64,000 bases of DNA. Source: Aureimonas mangrovi (lineage in GTDB: Bacteria; Pseudomonadota; Alphaproteobacteria; Rhizobiales; Rhizobiaceae). The stretch lies in NCBI RefSeq assembly GCF_014058705.1, contig NZ_CP059692.1, positions 377,001 to 441,000 on the forward strand. The letters are read 5' to 3'. The notes beneath the pieces are model-generated. The model was not told the DNA's origin and searched no databases. It was given only the letters and a program-made list of their open reading frames with translations. The position numbers were made by a program, and so were the translations under genes. Positions 1 to 10,094 of the stretch are shown in pieces (position 1 is the stretch's first letter; each line of letters starts with the position of its first letter).

Positions 1-22
1 GAGCCAGCGCGCGTAAGCCCTC

Positions 23-50
23 TCGACAAATGGTTTTTGTTTGGTACTTT
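23..50 (+). promoter_or_regulatory. candidate sigma-70 promoter for the murQ-like operon
   Basis: TCGACA (23-28) and TACTTT (45-50) are separated by 16 bases and lie about 60 bases upstream of the first start codon of the operon. The match to consensus is moderate, and an A/T-rich stretch lies between the boxes. No operator is recognised with confidence. Confidence 0.3.
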
Positions 51-111
51 CCATCGACGGGCGGTCGACAGGCCAGCCGGAGAGGATCGCGAGACCGGGG
101 GAGGAGAGCCG

Positions 112-1014
112 ATGGCCGCGTCACTGCGCCCCACGGAACAGCTGCACCCGATGTCCGCCGGGCTCGATGCCCAGGCGTCGGCCCGCGTCGTGTCGATCCT
201 CCTTGCGGGGCAGGTTGAGGCGGCGAAGGCCGTGGAGGATGCGTTGCCGGCGCTCGCGGCTGCCGTGGAACTCGTCGGCGACCGGCTCGCGGCCGGCGGA
301 CGCCTCGTCTATCTGGCCGCCGGTAGCCCCGCGCTGATGGCGCTCGCCGACGCTCTGGAAATCCCGCAGACCTATGGCGAGGATCCGAAGCGCTTCCTGA
401 CGATCCTCGCCGGTGGGCCGGATCTCGTCCGAGATTTCGCCGGCGGCCCGGAAGATGACGGGGAGGCTGCCCGCGAGGACGTCGCGCGTGCCGGCATCGG
501 CCCGTCGGATTGTGTCGTCGCGATCTCGGCGTCCGGCTCCACGCCTTACGTTGTCGCGGGGCTGCGCGCGGCGCACGAGCGTGGCGCCGCGACCGTCGCC
601 ATCGCGAACAATCCCGGCGCACCGCTCTTCGCAGAAGCCGACATCGCCGTCCTTCTCGACACCGGGCCGGAGATCGTCGGCGGCTCGACGCGCATGGGCG
701 CGGGCACGGCGCAGAAGATCGCGCTCAACATCATCTCGACGGCACTCGCGGTTGCGCGCGGCCATGTCCATGACGGGCACATGGTCGCGCTGCGCGCCGA
801 CAACGCCAAGCTGCGCGAGCGGGCGCGGCGCATCGTGGAGGATCTGGCCGGCGTCGACGCGCAGGAAGCTTCCCGCGCGCTGGAGGCGGCTGGCGGAGAG
901 GTGAAGCCGGCGGTGCTGGTCGCCGCCGGCAAGGGCTCGGCGGAGGAGGCGCGCGCGCTCCTCGCGGCCCATGACGGATATCTGCGGCGCGCGCTTTCGA
1001 GCCACGACGGATAG
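112..1014 (+). CDS. MurQ-like SIS-domain protein (N-acetylmuramate 6-phosphate etherase family)
   Basis: A 300-residue cytoplasmic protein of the MurQ family, which cleaves the D-lactyl ether of N-acetylmuramic acid 6-phosphate. ATG 112 follows GAGGAGAG. The two glutamates known to be catalytic in E. coli MurQ fall at the same numbers here, E83 (in ALEIPQTYG) and E114 (in GGPEDDG), and the family block GSTRMGAGTAQK is present at about 191-202. The first SIS loop, AGTSGRLG in E. coli as I recall it, reads AGSPALMA here, and SGRT in the second loop reads SGST, so both arginines near the phosphate site are missing. It is first in an operon with an ABC sugar importer and an oxidoreductase. The fold assignment is secure. 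The substrate may not be MurNAc-6-phosphate. Confidence 0.85.
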   Translation: MAASLRPTEQLHPMSAGLDAQASARVVSILLAGQVEAAKAVEDALPALAAAVELVGDRLAAGGRLVYLAAGSPALMALADALEIPQTYGEDPKRFLTILAGGPDLVRDFAGGPEDDGEAAREDVARAGIGPSDCVVAISASGSTPYVVAGLRAAHERGAATVAIANNPGAPLFAEADIAVLLDTGPEIVGGSTRMGAGTAQKIALNIISTALAVARGHVHDGHMVALRADNAKLRERARRIVEDLAGVDAQEASRALEAAGGEVKPAVLVAAGKGSAEEARALLAAHDGYLRRALSSHDG

Positions 1015-1095
1015 GGACGCGGCGAAATCCTTCGCCGCGACGGTAAAGCCCGCCCACGAAGAAGGGGCGGAGAACGAGAGACAGGGGTTTTGACC

Positions 1096-2376
1096 ATGCA
1101 GCACCGCATCCTGATGGCCTCGACGGGCCTTGCCGCACTCGCCTTCGCCCTGCCGGCCGCCGCGCAGACGACGCTGACGATCGAGAGCTGGCGCTCGGAC
1201 GACATCGCCACCTGGCAGGAGACGATCATCCCGGCCTTCGAGGCGGCCCATCCCGATATCAGCATCAATTTCTCGCCGACGGCGCCGACCGAGTACAATT
1301 CGGCGCTCGGCGCCAAGCTCGACGCGGGCACAGCGGGCGACCTCATCGCCTGCCGCCCCTTCGACGCCTCGCTCGCCCTGTTCGAGCGCGGCCAGCTCGC
1401 CGATCTCTCCGATCTAGAAGGGATGGACAATTTCTCGGCCGTCGCGCGCACCGCATGGGCGACTGACGACGGCTCGCAGACCTTCTGCGTGCCGATGGCC
1501 TCGGTGCTGCACGGCTTCATGTACAACGAAACGGCCTTCGAGGAGCTCGGCATCACGCCGCCAACCACCGAAGAGGAGTTCTTCGCCGCGCTCGACACCA
1601 TCCAGGAGGACGGGACCTACATCCCGATGGCGATGGGCACGCTGGAGCAGTGGGAAGCGGCCACGATGGGCTATCAGAACATCGGCCCGGCCTACTGGCG
1701 CGGCGAGGAAGGGCGCGAGGCGCTGATCGCGGGCACCGAGAAGCTGACCGACCCGGAATGGGTGCGCCCCTTCGAGGCACTGGCGCGCTGGCGCGACTAT
1801 CTGGGCGACGGCTTCGAGGCGCAGAGCTACGCCGACAGCCAGAACCTCTTCACGCTCGGCCGCGCGGCGATCTATCCCGCCGGCTCCTGGGAGATCGCGA
1901 TCTTCGAGAGCCAAGCTGACTTCCCGATCAAGGCCTTCGCCCCGCCGGTCGTGGAGGCGGGCGGCACCTGCTACGTCTCCGACCATCCGGATATCGGCAT
2001 GGGCCTGAACGCCGCCTCGCCGAACGCGGAGGCCGCGCGCACCTTCCTCGCATGGGTCGCGAGCCCCGAATTCGCGGCGCTCTACGCCAATGCCGCACCC
2101 GGCTTCTTTCCGCTGATCGACCAGCCGGTGGAACTGGAGAACGAACTGGCGCGCGAGATCGTGGCGTGGCGCGAGAGCTGCGAGCCGACCATCCGATCGA
2201 CCTACCAGATCCTGTCGCGCGGCACGCCCAATCTGGAGAATGAGACCTGGACGGCCTCGGCGAATGTCGTGAACGGCACCGAGACGCCGCAGGCAGCTGC
2301 CGAGCGCCTGCAGCAGGGCCTCGACAGCTGGTACACGCCGGGCTCGGCGCCGAACGCGGCGGACGCGGCGCAGTAA
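1096..2376 (+). CDS. ABC sugar importer, extracellular substrate-binding protein (family 1)
   Basis: A 426-residue periplasmic binding protein of the MalE/UgpB-like family 1. A Sec signal peptide occupies about residues 1-24 and ends in PAAAQ. The mature chain begins TTLTIESWRSDD, typical of the family's first beta strand. ATG 1096 has AGGGG eight bases upstream. The gene follows the MurQ-like gene by 81 bases and precedes two permeases, so it is the specificity component of this importer. Family 1 proteins bind mono- to oligosaccharides or glycerol phosphates, and the ligand cannot be read from the sequence. The MurQ-like neighbour suggests an amino sugar or another ether-linked sugar, by inference only. 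Confidence 0.9.
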   Translation: MQHRILMASTGLAALAFALPAAAQTTLTIESWRSDDIATWQETIIPAFEAAHPDISINFSPTAPTEYNSALGAKLDAGTAGDLIACRPFDASLALFERGQLADLSDLEGMDNFSAVARTAWATDDGSQTFCVPMASVLHGFMYNETAFEELGITPPTTEEEFFAALDTIQEDGTYIPMAMGTLEQWEAATMGYQNIGPAYWRGEEGREALIAGTEKLTDPEWVRPFEALARWRDYLGDGFEAQSYADSQNLFTLGRAAIYPAGSWEIAIFESQADFPIKAFAPPVVEAGGTCYVSDHPDIGMGLNAASPNAEAARTFLAWVASPEFAALYANAAPGFFPLIDQPVELENELAREIVAWRESCEPTIRSTYQILSRGTPNLENETWTASANVVNGTETPQAAAERLQQGLDSWYTPGSAPNAADAAQ

Positions 2377-2443
2377 GCGGCCAGGGGCCGAACGGGGAGG
2401 GCGCCGAGCGGCCCTCCCGAGACATCCGGAAACGAGGAGTGCC

Positions 2444-3367
2444 ATGACCGACAGGCCCATTGCCCGCCGCCGATGGCACATCGCCGTGTTCCTGGCGCCG
2501 GCGCTTCTCGTCTACACGGTCGTAATGATCGTGCCGCTGTTCCAGACGCTGGCGCTCGGGCTGGAGAACGTGCGCGACGGCGCGACGCGCTTCGTCGGGC
2601 TCGACAATTTCCGCGTTCTGTTCGGCGACCCGCGCTGGTCGGCCGGCTTCTGGAACGCCTTCCAGAACAATCTCGTCTTCTTCGCCTTCCACATGCTGGT
2701 GCAGAACCCGATCGGCATTGCGCTGGCGGCCCTTCTCACCGTGCCGCGCCTTCGCGGCGTCGCGCTCTACCGCACGGCGCTCTTTCTGCCGACAATCCTC
2801 TCCTTCGTGATCGTCGGCTTCATCTGGCGCCTTCTCCTCTCGCCTCTGTGGGGCGTGGCGCCCAGCGTCCTCGACGCGGTCGGGCTGCGCTTCCTCTTCG
2901 CGCCATGGCTCGGCCAGGAGGGATCGGCGCTGATCGCCGTCTCGCTCGTCTCGGTCTGGCAGTTCGTCGGCATCCCGATGATCCTGATCTACGCCGCGCT
3001 CATCACCATCCCGAGCGAGATCACGGAAGCGGCCGAGTGCGACGGCATCACCGGCTTCAAGCAGTTCTTCAAGATCAAGCTGCCGCTGATCCTGCCGACG
3101 ATCGGCCTCGTCTCGATCCTGACCTTCGTGGCCAACTTCAACGCCTTCGACATCGTCTATGTCATGCAGGGCGCGCTCGGCGGCCCGAACGGCTCCACCG
3201 ACATCCTCGGCACCTATCTCTACCGCACCTTCTTCGGCTTCCAGCTCCAGAGCGGCGACCGGCACATGGGCGCGGCGGTGGCGACGGCGATGTTCCTGTT
3301 CATCCTCGTCGGCGTCTCATTCTATCTCTTCGTGATCCAGCGGCGGATGCGCCGCTACCAGATGTGA
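2444..3367 (+). CDS. ABC sugar importer permease, MalF/UgpA type
   Basis: A 307-residue inner-membrane permease with six predicted membrane segments. The first is at about 10-32 (AVFLAPALLVYTVVMIVPL). The cytoplasmic EAA loop is visible near residues 195-215 (EAAECDGITGFKQFFKIKLP), where the ATPase docks. ATG 2444 follows GAGGAG. It lies 67 bases after the binding-protein gene and 8 bases before the second permease, which matches the usual order of carbohydrate uptake transporter-1 operons. Confidence 0.92.
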   Translation: MTDRPIARRRWHIAVFLAPALLVYTVVMIVPLFQTLALGLENVRDGATRFVGLDNFRVLFGDPRWSAGFWNAFQNNLVFFAFHMLVQNPIGIALAALLTVPRLRGVALYRTALFLPTILSFVIVGFIWRLLLSPLWGVAPSVLDAVGLRFLFAPWLGQEGSALIAVSLVSVWQFVGIPMILIYAALITIPSEITEAAECDGITGFKQFFKIKLPLILPTIGLVSILTFVANFNAFDIVYVMQGALGGPNGSTDILGTYLYRTFFGFQLQSGDRHMGAAVATAMFLFILVGVSFYLFVIQRRMRRYQM

Positions 3368-3375
3368 GGCCGGCG

Positions 3376-4215
3376 ATGGCGACCGCACCCAGCCAGCGCT
3401 TCCGCATGGGCCTCGTGCACGCGGCGCTCCTCGTTTACACGGCGATCTCGCTCGTGCCGGTCCTCGTCGTCCTGATGAACTCTTTTAAAGCGCGGCGTGA
3501 CATCTTCGGCTCTCCGCTGACACCGCCTTTGCCGGAAACGGCGAGCCTTGCCGGCTATCGGCAGGTGATGGCGCAGGGCGATTTCGTCCTCTACTTCCAG
3601 AACTCGCTGATCGTCACGGTCGGCTCGCTCATCTTCGTGCTGCTCTTCGGGGCGATGGCGGCCTTCGCCTTCTCCGAATACCGCTTCCGGCTGAACAGCG
3701 TCCTCGCCCTCTTCCTGGCGCTCGGCATCATGGTGCCGATCCGGCTCGGTACGGTCGCGATCCTCCAGATGATGGTGGCCGCCGGCCTCGTCAACACGCT
3801 GACGGCGCTCGTCCTCGTCTACACCGCGCAAGGGCTGCCGCTCGCCGTCTTCATCCTCTCGGAGTTCATGAAGACGGTGCCGGAGGATCTGAAGAACGCA
3901 GGCCGCGTCGACGGGCTGTCGGAATACCGCATCTTCTTCCAGCTGGTCGTGCCCTTGGTGCGCCCGGCGCTCGCCACCGTCGCGGTGTTCACGATGATCC
4001 CGATCTGGAACGATCTCTGGTTCCCGCTGATCCTGGCGCCGGGCGAGGAGACGCGCACGGTGACGCTCGGCGCGCAGATCTTCCTCGGCCAGTACGTGAC
4101 GAACTGGGAGGCGGTCCTCTCGGCGCTGTCGCTCGCGATCGTGCCGATCCTCGTCCTCTACCTCATCTTCTCGCGCCAGCTCATCCGCGGCATCACGGCG
4201 GGGGCGGTGAAGTGA
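3376..4215 (+). CDS. ABC sugar importer permease, MalG/UgpE type
   Basis: A 279-residue permease partner of the preceding protein. The first membrane helix is at about 13-33. The EAA-type loop reads NAGRVDGLSEYRIFFQLVVP, with the GRVDG core that couples to the ATPase. The reading frame is open far upstream, but ATG 3376 gives the family length and lies 8 bases after the first permease stop. Its TGA shares four bases (GTGA) with the oxidoreductase GTG start, so the two are probably translationally coupled. Confidence 0.92.
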   Translation: MATAPSQRFRMGLVHAALLVYTAISLVPVLVVLMNSFKARRDIFGSPLTPPLPETASLAGYRQVMAQGDFVLYFQNSLIVTVGSLIFVLLFGAMAAFAFSEYRFRLNSVLALFLALGIMVPIRLGTVAILQMMVAAGLVNTLTALVLVYTAQGLPLAVFILSEFMKTVPEDLKNAGRVDGLSEYRIFFQLVVPLVRPALATVAVFTMIPIWNDLWFPLILAPGEETRTVTLGAQIFLGQYVTNWEAVLSALSLAIVPILVLYLIFSRQLIRGITAGAVK

Positions 4216-5261
4216 GGGCGTTGAGAACCCTGGTGGTCGGGCTCGGCCAGATGGGGCGCTCCCACGCCCTCGCCTATGCGCGCGACGAGGGGTTCGAGCT
4301 CGTCGGCCTCGTGAATCGTTCGGCACCCAACCTGCCGGACGAACTGACGGGCGTGCCGCTCCTTTCGGGCTTCGAGGAAGGGCTGGCGCTGAAGCCGGAC
4401 CTCGTGTGCATCGCCACCTACACCGACACTCACGCCGATCTCGCGATCCGCGCGATGGAGGCCGGGGCGCATGTCTTCGTGGAGAAGCCGTTGGCCGCGA
4501 GCGTCGAAGACGCGCGGCGCGTGGTGGAGGCGGCCCAGCGGCTGAACCGCAAGCTCGTCGTCGGCTACATCCTGCGCCATCATCCGTCCTGGGTGGAGTT
4601 CGTGCGCCGGGCAAGGGCGCTGGGCGGCCCTTACGTCTTCCGCATGAACCTCAACCAGCAGTCCTCGGGCGCGGCCTGGGGCATCCACAAGCGGCTGATG
4701 AAGACCACCTCGCCGGTCGTCGACTGCGGCGTGCATTATCTTGACGTGATGCTGCAGATCACCGACGCCGCGCCTGTGGAAGTGCGCGGCATGGGGCTGC
4801 GGCTGTCCGACGAGATCGACGCGGCGCAGGTCAATTACGGCCATCTCCAGGTGTTCTTCGAGGATGGCTCCCTCGGCTGGTACGAGGCCGGCTGGGGCCC
4901 GATGATCTCGCAGGCCGCGTTCTTCGTGAAGGACGTGATGAGCCCGAACGGCTCCGTCTCGATCGTCATGGACGAGGGCGCGGCCTCCGCCGACATCGAC
5001 ACCCACACCAGGACCGCGCGCATCCGCGTCCATCACGCCGCTCTTTCGCCGGACGGCGGTTTCGCGAAGGCCGACGAGTTCCTGTCGATGGACGGTGAGC
5101 CCGGCCACCAGGAATTGTGCGAGGCCGAGCAGCGTTTCGTCCACCGCGCGATCGCGCAGGATCTCGACCTGTCCCGCCACATGGAGGACGCGGTGCGCTC
5201 GCTCGCCGTGGTCCTCGCCGCCGACCGCTCGATGCGCGACGGCGCGCCCGTCCGCTTTTGA
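4212..5261 (+). CDS. Gfo/Idh/MocA family NAD(P)-dependent oxidoreductase
   Basis: A 349-residue cytoplasmic sugar or inositol dehydrogenase-type enzyme. The N-terminal Rossmann motif is GLGQMGRSHA (residues 9-18), and the family EKPLA motif with its conserved lysine follows near residue 94. The C-terminal alpha/beta domain would hold the substrate. The start is GTG 4212, overlapping the previous stop by four bases. Its place between the permease and ATPase genes of one operon suggests it oxidises or reduces the imported sugar or a product of the MurQ-like enzyme. The substrate is unknown. Confidence 0.88.
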   Translation: MRALRTLVVGLGQMGRSHALAYARDEGFELVGLVNRSAPNLPDELTGVPLLSGFEEGLALKPDLVCIATYTDTHADLAIRAMEAGAHVFVEKPLAASVEDARRVVEAAQRLNRKLVVGYILRHHPSWVEFVRRARALGGPYVFRMNLNQQSSGAAWGIHKRLMKTTSPVVDCGVHYLDVMLQITDAAPVEVRGMGLRLSDEIDAAQVNYGHLQVFFEDGSLGWYEAGWGPMISQAAFFVKDVMSPNGSVSIVMDEGAASADIDTHTRTARIRVHHAALSPDGGFAKADEFLSMDGEPGHQELCEAEQRFVHRAIAQDLDLSRHMEDAVRSLAVVLAADRSMRDGAPVRF

Positions 5262-5275
5262 GAAGGATCGCTTTG

Positions 5276-6271
<996 letters not shown>

Positions 6272-6314
6272 TTCAAAGGACGCGATGGCACGACCGGCCA
6301 GCGCATCCGCCGCT

Positions 6315-6437
6315 TCAGGCGTTCTGCGCAGCCTCGGCGAAGCGCGGGTCGAAGGTCGCCGAGAAGCCGTCCTCGTCGGTGATGCCGTCCGGCGAGTACA
6401 TGGCGCGCGAGTTCTCGAAGGCTGTCGGGGCGCCTTG
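6315..6437 (-). pseudogene. relic C-terminus of a periplasmic binding-protein gene
   Basis: In the 301 bases between the ABC operon and the TonB receptor, the minus strand has an open 40-codon tail with no plausible start. It encodes AFENSRAMYSPDGI and then FDPRFAEAA before a TGA at 6317-6315. The pattern ENSRxMxSPDG followed by a FDPRF-like stretch resembles the last residues of NMT1/TauT-type (nitrate, sulfonate or pyrimidine-precursor) binding proteins, from memory. Homology-like sequence stops abruptly near 6437. I read it as the remnant left by a deletion. The remaining gap shows nothing else clear. Confidence 0.5.
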
Positions 6438-6572
6438 TGTGACCCGCCGGCAGCACATGTGATGAATAAGCGACGCTCCGGCCGAGCTTAAGTTGACCCT
6501 CTCATTCCACTTATCGTAACGCTGACGCGTTCGCGACCCGGCCGGGCGCGACAGGGAATTCAGGGGGCATTC

Positions 6573-8726
6573 ATGGTTTGCGGTCGACGCCTCGGCTCGT
6601 TTGGGTTCACGCTTCTGGCGTCGAGCTGCCTGATGGCAGCTGGCGCCTTGGCGCAGGGAACCGTCACGCTCGACACGGTGGTGGTCGAGGGAGACGGTAC
6701 CGGCGAGGGCGGTACCGGCCCGTTCAACGGCTACGTCCCCGAAGACAGCGCCAGCGCCACCAAGGGCGACGTGCCTCTGAACGAGACCCCGCAGGCTGTC
6801 AGCGTGGTCGGCGCCGAGCAGATTTCGGATCAGGCGGCGCGCTCGGTCGTCGAGGCGACGCGCTACACCCCCGGCATCCGCTCGGAGACCTTCGGCGCCG
6901 ACACGCGCAACGATTGGTTCCTCATCCGCGGCTTCACCTCGCAGATCAATAGCTACTTCCTCGACGGGCTGCAGCTCCAGTCGAGCGACAGCTTCGCGAC
7001 CTGGAAGGTGAACCCCTATCTTCTGGAGCGCATCGACGTCCTTCGCGGGCCGTCCTCGGCGCTCTATGGCGGCTCCAATCCGGGCGGCCTTGTCAATCTC
7101 CAGTCCAAGCGTCCGACCTTCCAGAACCGCGGCGAGGTGTCCGTCGGCGTCAACGAGTTCGGCAATGTGTGGAGCGGAGCGGACGTCGAGGGCGTGAGCG
7201 CCGACGGTACGGTCGCCTACCGCTTCGTCGGTACCGGCAATTTCGGCGAGACGAAGGTCGATTTCACCGACAACGACCAGTTCGCGATCCTGCCGACGAT
7301 CAGCTGGGCGCCGACCGAGAGCACCACGCTCAACCTCTACGCCAACATCTCAAAGCTCGAGACGCGCGGGCAGAACTTCCTGCCCTACGAGGGCACGGCG
7401 GTGGACGCGCCCTTCGGCCGCATCCCGCGCAGCCTGTTCACCGGCGAGCCGGACCTCAGCTCGTTCGAGCGCACGCAGGCGCTCGCCGGGTACGAGTTCG
7501 AGCACCGCTTCAACAACGATCTCGCAGTGCGCCAGAACCTGCGCTACGGGCGGCTGGAGATCGATTTCATCGACGTCTACGGCGTTGGATATGCTGGCGA
7601 TCCGGCCGATGCACAGCTTGCGCGCGGCAATTTCCTGACGACACCGACCGTCGACCTCTTCACCGTCGACAACCAGCTCGAATGGAACGTCGAGACGGGG
7701 CCGCTCGCCCACAGCTTCCTCTTCGGTCTGGACTACAAGAACTTCCAGCTCGACGACGAGGCGGGCTACGAAGCCGGCGCGCCGCTCGACCTTCTCGATC
7801 CGAATTACGGCGAGCCGTTCTCTCTCAATTCCCGCTACAGCCTGTCGGACACCAGTCAGAGCCAGCTCGGCCTCTACGCCCAGGACAACATCAAGTTCGA
7901 TCGATGGTCGCTGCTTCTGTCGGGCCGCTACGATTACGTCGACACCGATTTCGACGACAACCGCAGCGCAGCGGACCGTTTCGGCGCCGATCCGGCGTCC
8001 TTTGCCTCGAGCGAAGACGCCTTCTCGGGCCGCGCGGGCCTGATGTACAATTTCGACAACGGCCTAGCCCCGTATGCGAGCATCTCCCGCTCGTTCCTGC
8101 CGCGCACCGGCCTCGACGATCTGACGGGCGACCCATTCGAGCCGGAGGAGGCAACGCAGTACGAGGTGGGCCTGAAGTATCAGCCGACCTTCCTGCCCGG
8201 CACCCAGTTCGCCGTCTCCGTCTTTGATCTGACGCGCGACAACTTCGTCACCAGCGACGGCCTCTTCTTCAACCGCCAGATCGGCAAGGTGTCCTCGCAA
8301 GGCGTCGAACTCGAAGCCAGCGGGCAGATCACCGACGACCTGAAGGCGATCGCCTCCTACACCTGGTATGATCTCGAGGTCGAAGAGGGCAATCCGCTGG
8401 AGATCGGCAACGTGACGCCGGCGACGCCGGAGAGCTTCGCCTCGCTCTGGCTCGACTACACCGTGCCGTCCGAGCGCCTGGAAGGCCTCAGCCTCGGGGC
8501 TGGCGTGCGCTACACCGGCTCGTCCTATGCCGACACGGCCAACGAGTTTAAGGTGGACGACTACGTTCTGTTCGATGCGGCCATCCGCTACGAGAAGGAC
8601 AATTTCGCCGCGGCGCTCAACGCTTCCAACCTCTTCGACGAGGAGACGGTTTCGTGCTCCAGTACCATCGCCTGCTTCTACGGCGAGGCGCGAGAGGTGA
8701 ACCTGACGCTGACCTACAAATGGTGA
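6573..8726 (+). CDS. TonB-dependent siderophore receptor
   Basis: A 717-residue outer-membrane gated porin for ferric siderophores (FhuA/FcuA-like). A signal peptide at 1-28 ends in GALAQ. A TonB box-like TLDTVVVEG follows at about 31-39. The plug domain has the family blocks WFLIRGF, YFLDGLQ and ERIDVLRGPSSALYGG, and the 22-strand barrel ends in the aromatic TLTYKW typical of outer-membrane insertion. ATG 6573 follows AGGGGG. The gene converges with the siderophore-interacting reductase, so the pair forms an iron-acquisition unit. The siderophore cannot be named. Confidence 0.93.
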   Translation: MVCGRRLGSFGFTLLASSCLMAAGALAQGTVTLDTVVVEGDGTGEGGTGPFNGYVPEDSASATKGDVPLNETPQAVSVVGAEQISDQAARSVVEATRYTPGIRSETFGADTRNDWFLIRGFTSQINSYFLDGLQLQSSDSFATWKVNPYLLERIDVLRGPSSALYGGSNPGGLVNLQSKRPTFQNRGEVSVGVNEFGNVWSGADVEGVSADGTVAYRFVGTGNFGETKVDFTDNDQFAILPTISWAPTESTTLNLYANISKLETRGQNFLPYEGTAVDAPFGRIPRSLFTGEPDLSSFERTQALAGYEFEHRFNNDLAVRQNLRYGRLEIDFIDVYGVGYAGDPADAQLARGNFLTTPTVDLFTVDNQLEWNVETGPLAHSFLFGLDYKNFQLDDEAGYEAGAPLDLLDPNYGEPFSLNSRYSLSDTSQSQLGLYAQDNIKFDRWSLLLSGRYDYVDTDFDDNRSAADRFGADPASFASSEDAFSGRAGLMYNFDNGLAPYASISRSFLPRTGLDDLTGDPFEPEEATQYEVGLKYQPTFLPGTQFAVSVFDLTRDNFVTSDGLFFNRQIGKVSSQGVELEASGQITDDLKAIASYTWYDLEVEEGNPLEIGNVTPATPESFASLWLDYTVPSERLEGLSLGAGVRYTGSSYADTANEFKVDDYVLFDAAIRYEKDNFAAALNASNLFDEETVSCSSTIACFYGEAREVNLTLTYKW

Positions 8727-8811
8727 GCTGAGGGGCACGCGGCGCGCGCGTTCGCGCCCCGCCGCCTTGCCTGGATGCCGGCCCGGCTTCGCTCTTGCGG
8801 GACCGGGTCGC

Positions 8812-9972
8812 TCAGTGCTCTTCGGCGACCCCGCGCCGCCAGTAGGCGGTGACCATGTGCTGCTCCTTCGGCAGCTTCAGGACCGAGCGGCAGCGGCGGC
8901 GGATCGCCTTGAAGTCGTCGAACTCGCAGCCTGCCCACACGAAGCTGTCAGCCGGCAGCGCGCTCCAGTCGAGCGCCTCGAAGCGCTCGGCGAGCCGGCC
9001 CGGCCCAGCATCGCGATGCACCCACTCGACGCTGAGGCCCGCATGGCGCCCGAGCGGCTGCTCCTCCTCCGGCCCAGCCACCTCGACGATGGCACGCGCC
9101 GTCGCGTCCTTGGGCAGCCGCTCGATGATCCGGGCGATCGCCGGGATCGCCGTCTCGTCGCCGATCAGCACCAGCGAACGACCCGGCGCCTGTTCCCCGC
9201 CGGAGGGGCCCATCATGCCGACGATGTCGCCCGGCGCCGCCTCGACCGCGAAGCGCGAGCCGGGCGTCGTGTCGCCGTCGTGGCGCAGGATGTCGATCCA
9301 GACCTCGCCGGTCGAAACATCGATGCGCCGGATCGTGTAGATCCGCGCGACCGGCGCGTCCTCGCCCTGCGGCCAGACGAGGCAGCCATCCTCGCCGAGG
9401 ATCGGCCAGACCGGAGCGCGCCCCTTCGGCGGGAAGACCAGGCGCACGTGGATGCCACGCGAGAAGCTTTCGAGGTCTTCCCCCGAGAGCACCACACGGC
9501 GCATCATCGGCGTTACGTCGTAGGCCTTCACCACCCGCATCTGCCGGAAGAAGGGGGGCAGAACGCCGAGCCGTCCGTCGCCTTCCCACGCCACCTTCGG
9601 CATCGCGTCGCCTACGAACTCGCGCAGGTGATGGACGATGCCCATCTGCATGTAGGCGAGATACGTCTCGCTCGTCGCCTCGACCTCGGCGAAGATGGTC
9701 GCCTCGCGCGCCTCGAGCCGCGCGTTGCCGTAGACGATCGAGATTGTGCCGAGCGGGCCCTCATGGCTCGCCGAACCATGTTCGAGATAATGCTCGCAGA
9801 GCTCGCCGAGAATGGCGAGCGGCTGGTCGAGGGGCACCTCGCAACGGGCCTTCAGCATCGGGACGCGGCCTTCCGGTCTGCCGGCCGCCGGAAAGGCGGC
9901 GCGAAAACGAGCGTGGCTTAGCGCCCCGACCGGGCGGCGTCGAGGAAAAACCGTTCCGAGCTTCTGGAACAT
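8812..9972 (-). CDS. siderophore-interacting FAD/NAD(P) protein with N-terminal DUF2218 domain
   Basis: A 386-residue cytoplasmic ferric-siderophore reductase. The N-terminal DUF2218 module covers about residues 38-125. The FAD-binding half contains ARIYTIRR, the usual flavin-binding RxYTxR pattern. The C-terminal SIP half ends in VTAYWRRG, diagnostic of the family. Such proteins reduce the metal after uptake through receptors like the neighbouring one. ATG 9972 gives the full frame; the internal ATG at residue 40 would remove only a poorly conserved leader. An Irr-like site lies seven bases upstream of the start, consistent with iron control. Confidence 0.9.
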   Translation of the reverse strand: MFQKLGTVFPRRRPVGALSHARFRAAFPAAGRPEGRVPMLKARCEVPLDQPLAILGELCEHYLEHGSASHEGPLGTISIVYGNARLEAREATIFAEVEATSETYLAYMQMGIVHHLREFVGDAMPKVAWEGDGRLGVLPPFFRQMRVVKAYDVTPMMRRVVLSGEDLESFSRGIHVRLVFPPKGRAPVWPILGEDGCLVWPQGEDAPVARIYTIRRIDVSTGEVWIDILRHDGDTTPGSRFAVEAAPGDIVGMMGPSGGEQAPGRSLVLIGDETAIPAIARIIERLPKDATARAIVEVAGPEEEQPLGRHAGLSVEWVHRDAGPGRLAERFEALDWSALPADSFVWAGCEFDDFKAIRRRCRSVLKLPKEQHMVTAYWRRGVAEEH

Positions 9973-9978
9973 CAATGG

Positions 9979-9995
9979 TTTAGAATGATTCCTAT
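9979..9995 (-). promoter_or_regulatory. candidate iron-control (Irr ICE-like) box of the SIP gene
   Basis: The sequence TTTAGAATGATTCCTAT matches the Irr box as I know it (TTTAGAA-N3-TTCTAAA) perfectly in the left half and at four of seven bases in the right half. It abuts the start of the siderophore-interacting protein gene, where binding would block transcription or initiation. Confidence 0.4.
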
Positions 9996-10022
9996 CTTCC
10001 GCGGCGACGGGAGACGGGCGCG

Positions 10023-10094
10023 ATGGCGGACGAGAACAAGCGGGTGAAGGCCCTTCGCAGGAAGCCGAATGGGAAGGATGCGCTCGCCTCCTGA
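10023..10094 (+). CDS. possible 23-residue leader or relic peptide (unrecognised)
   Basis: ATG 10023 follows GGGAGACGGGCGCG and encodes the basic peptide MADENKRVKALRRKPN, ending at TGA 10092-10094. Third codon positions are mostly G or C, as in neighbouring genes. I recognise no family. It could be a truncated gene start or a chance frame. The rest of the gap between 9973 and 10392 holds the Irr-like site, the LexA box and nothing else I can identify. Confidence 0.2.
   Translation: MADENKRVKALRRKPNGKDALAS

Noticed and set aside
8727-8811. GC-rich possible hairpin between the TonB receptor and the SIP gene
   Set aside because: Complementary arms are short and interrupted, with no T-run on either strand, so I do not call a terminator.
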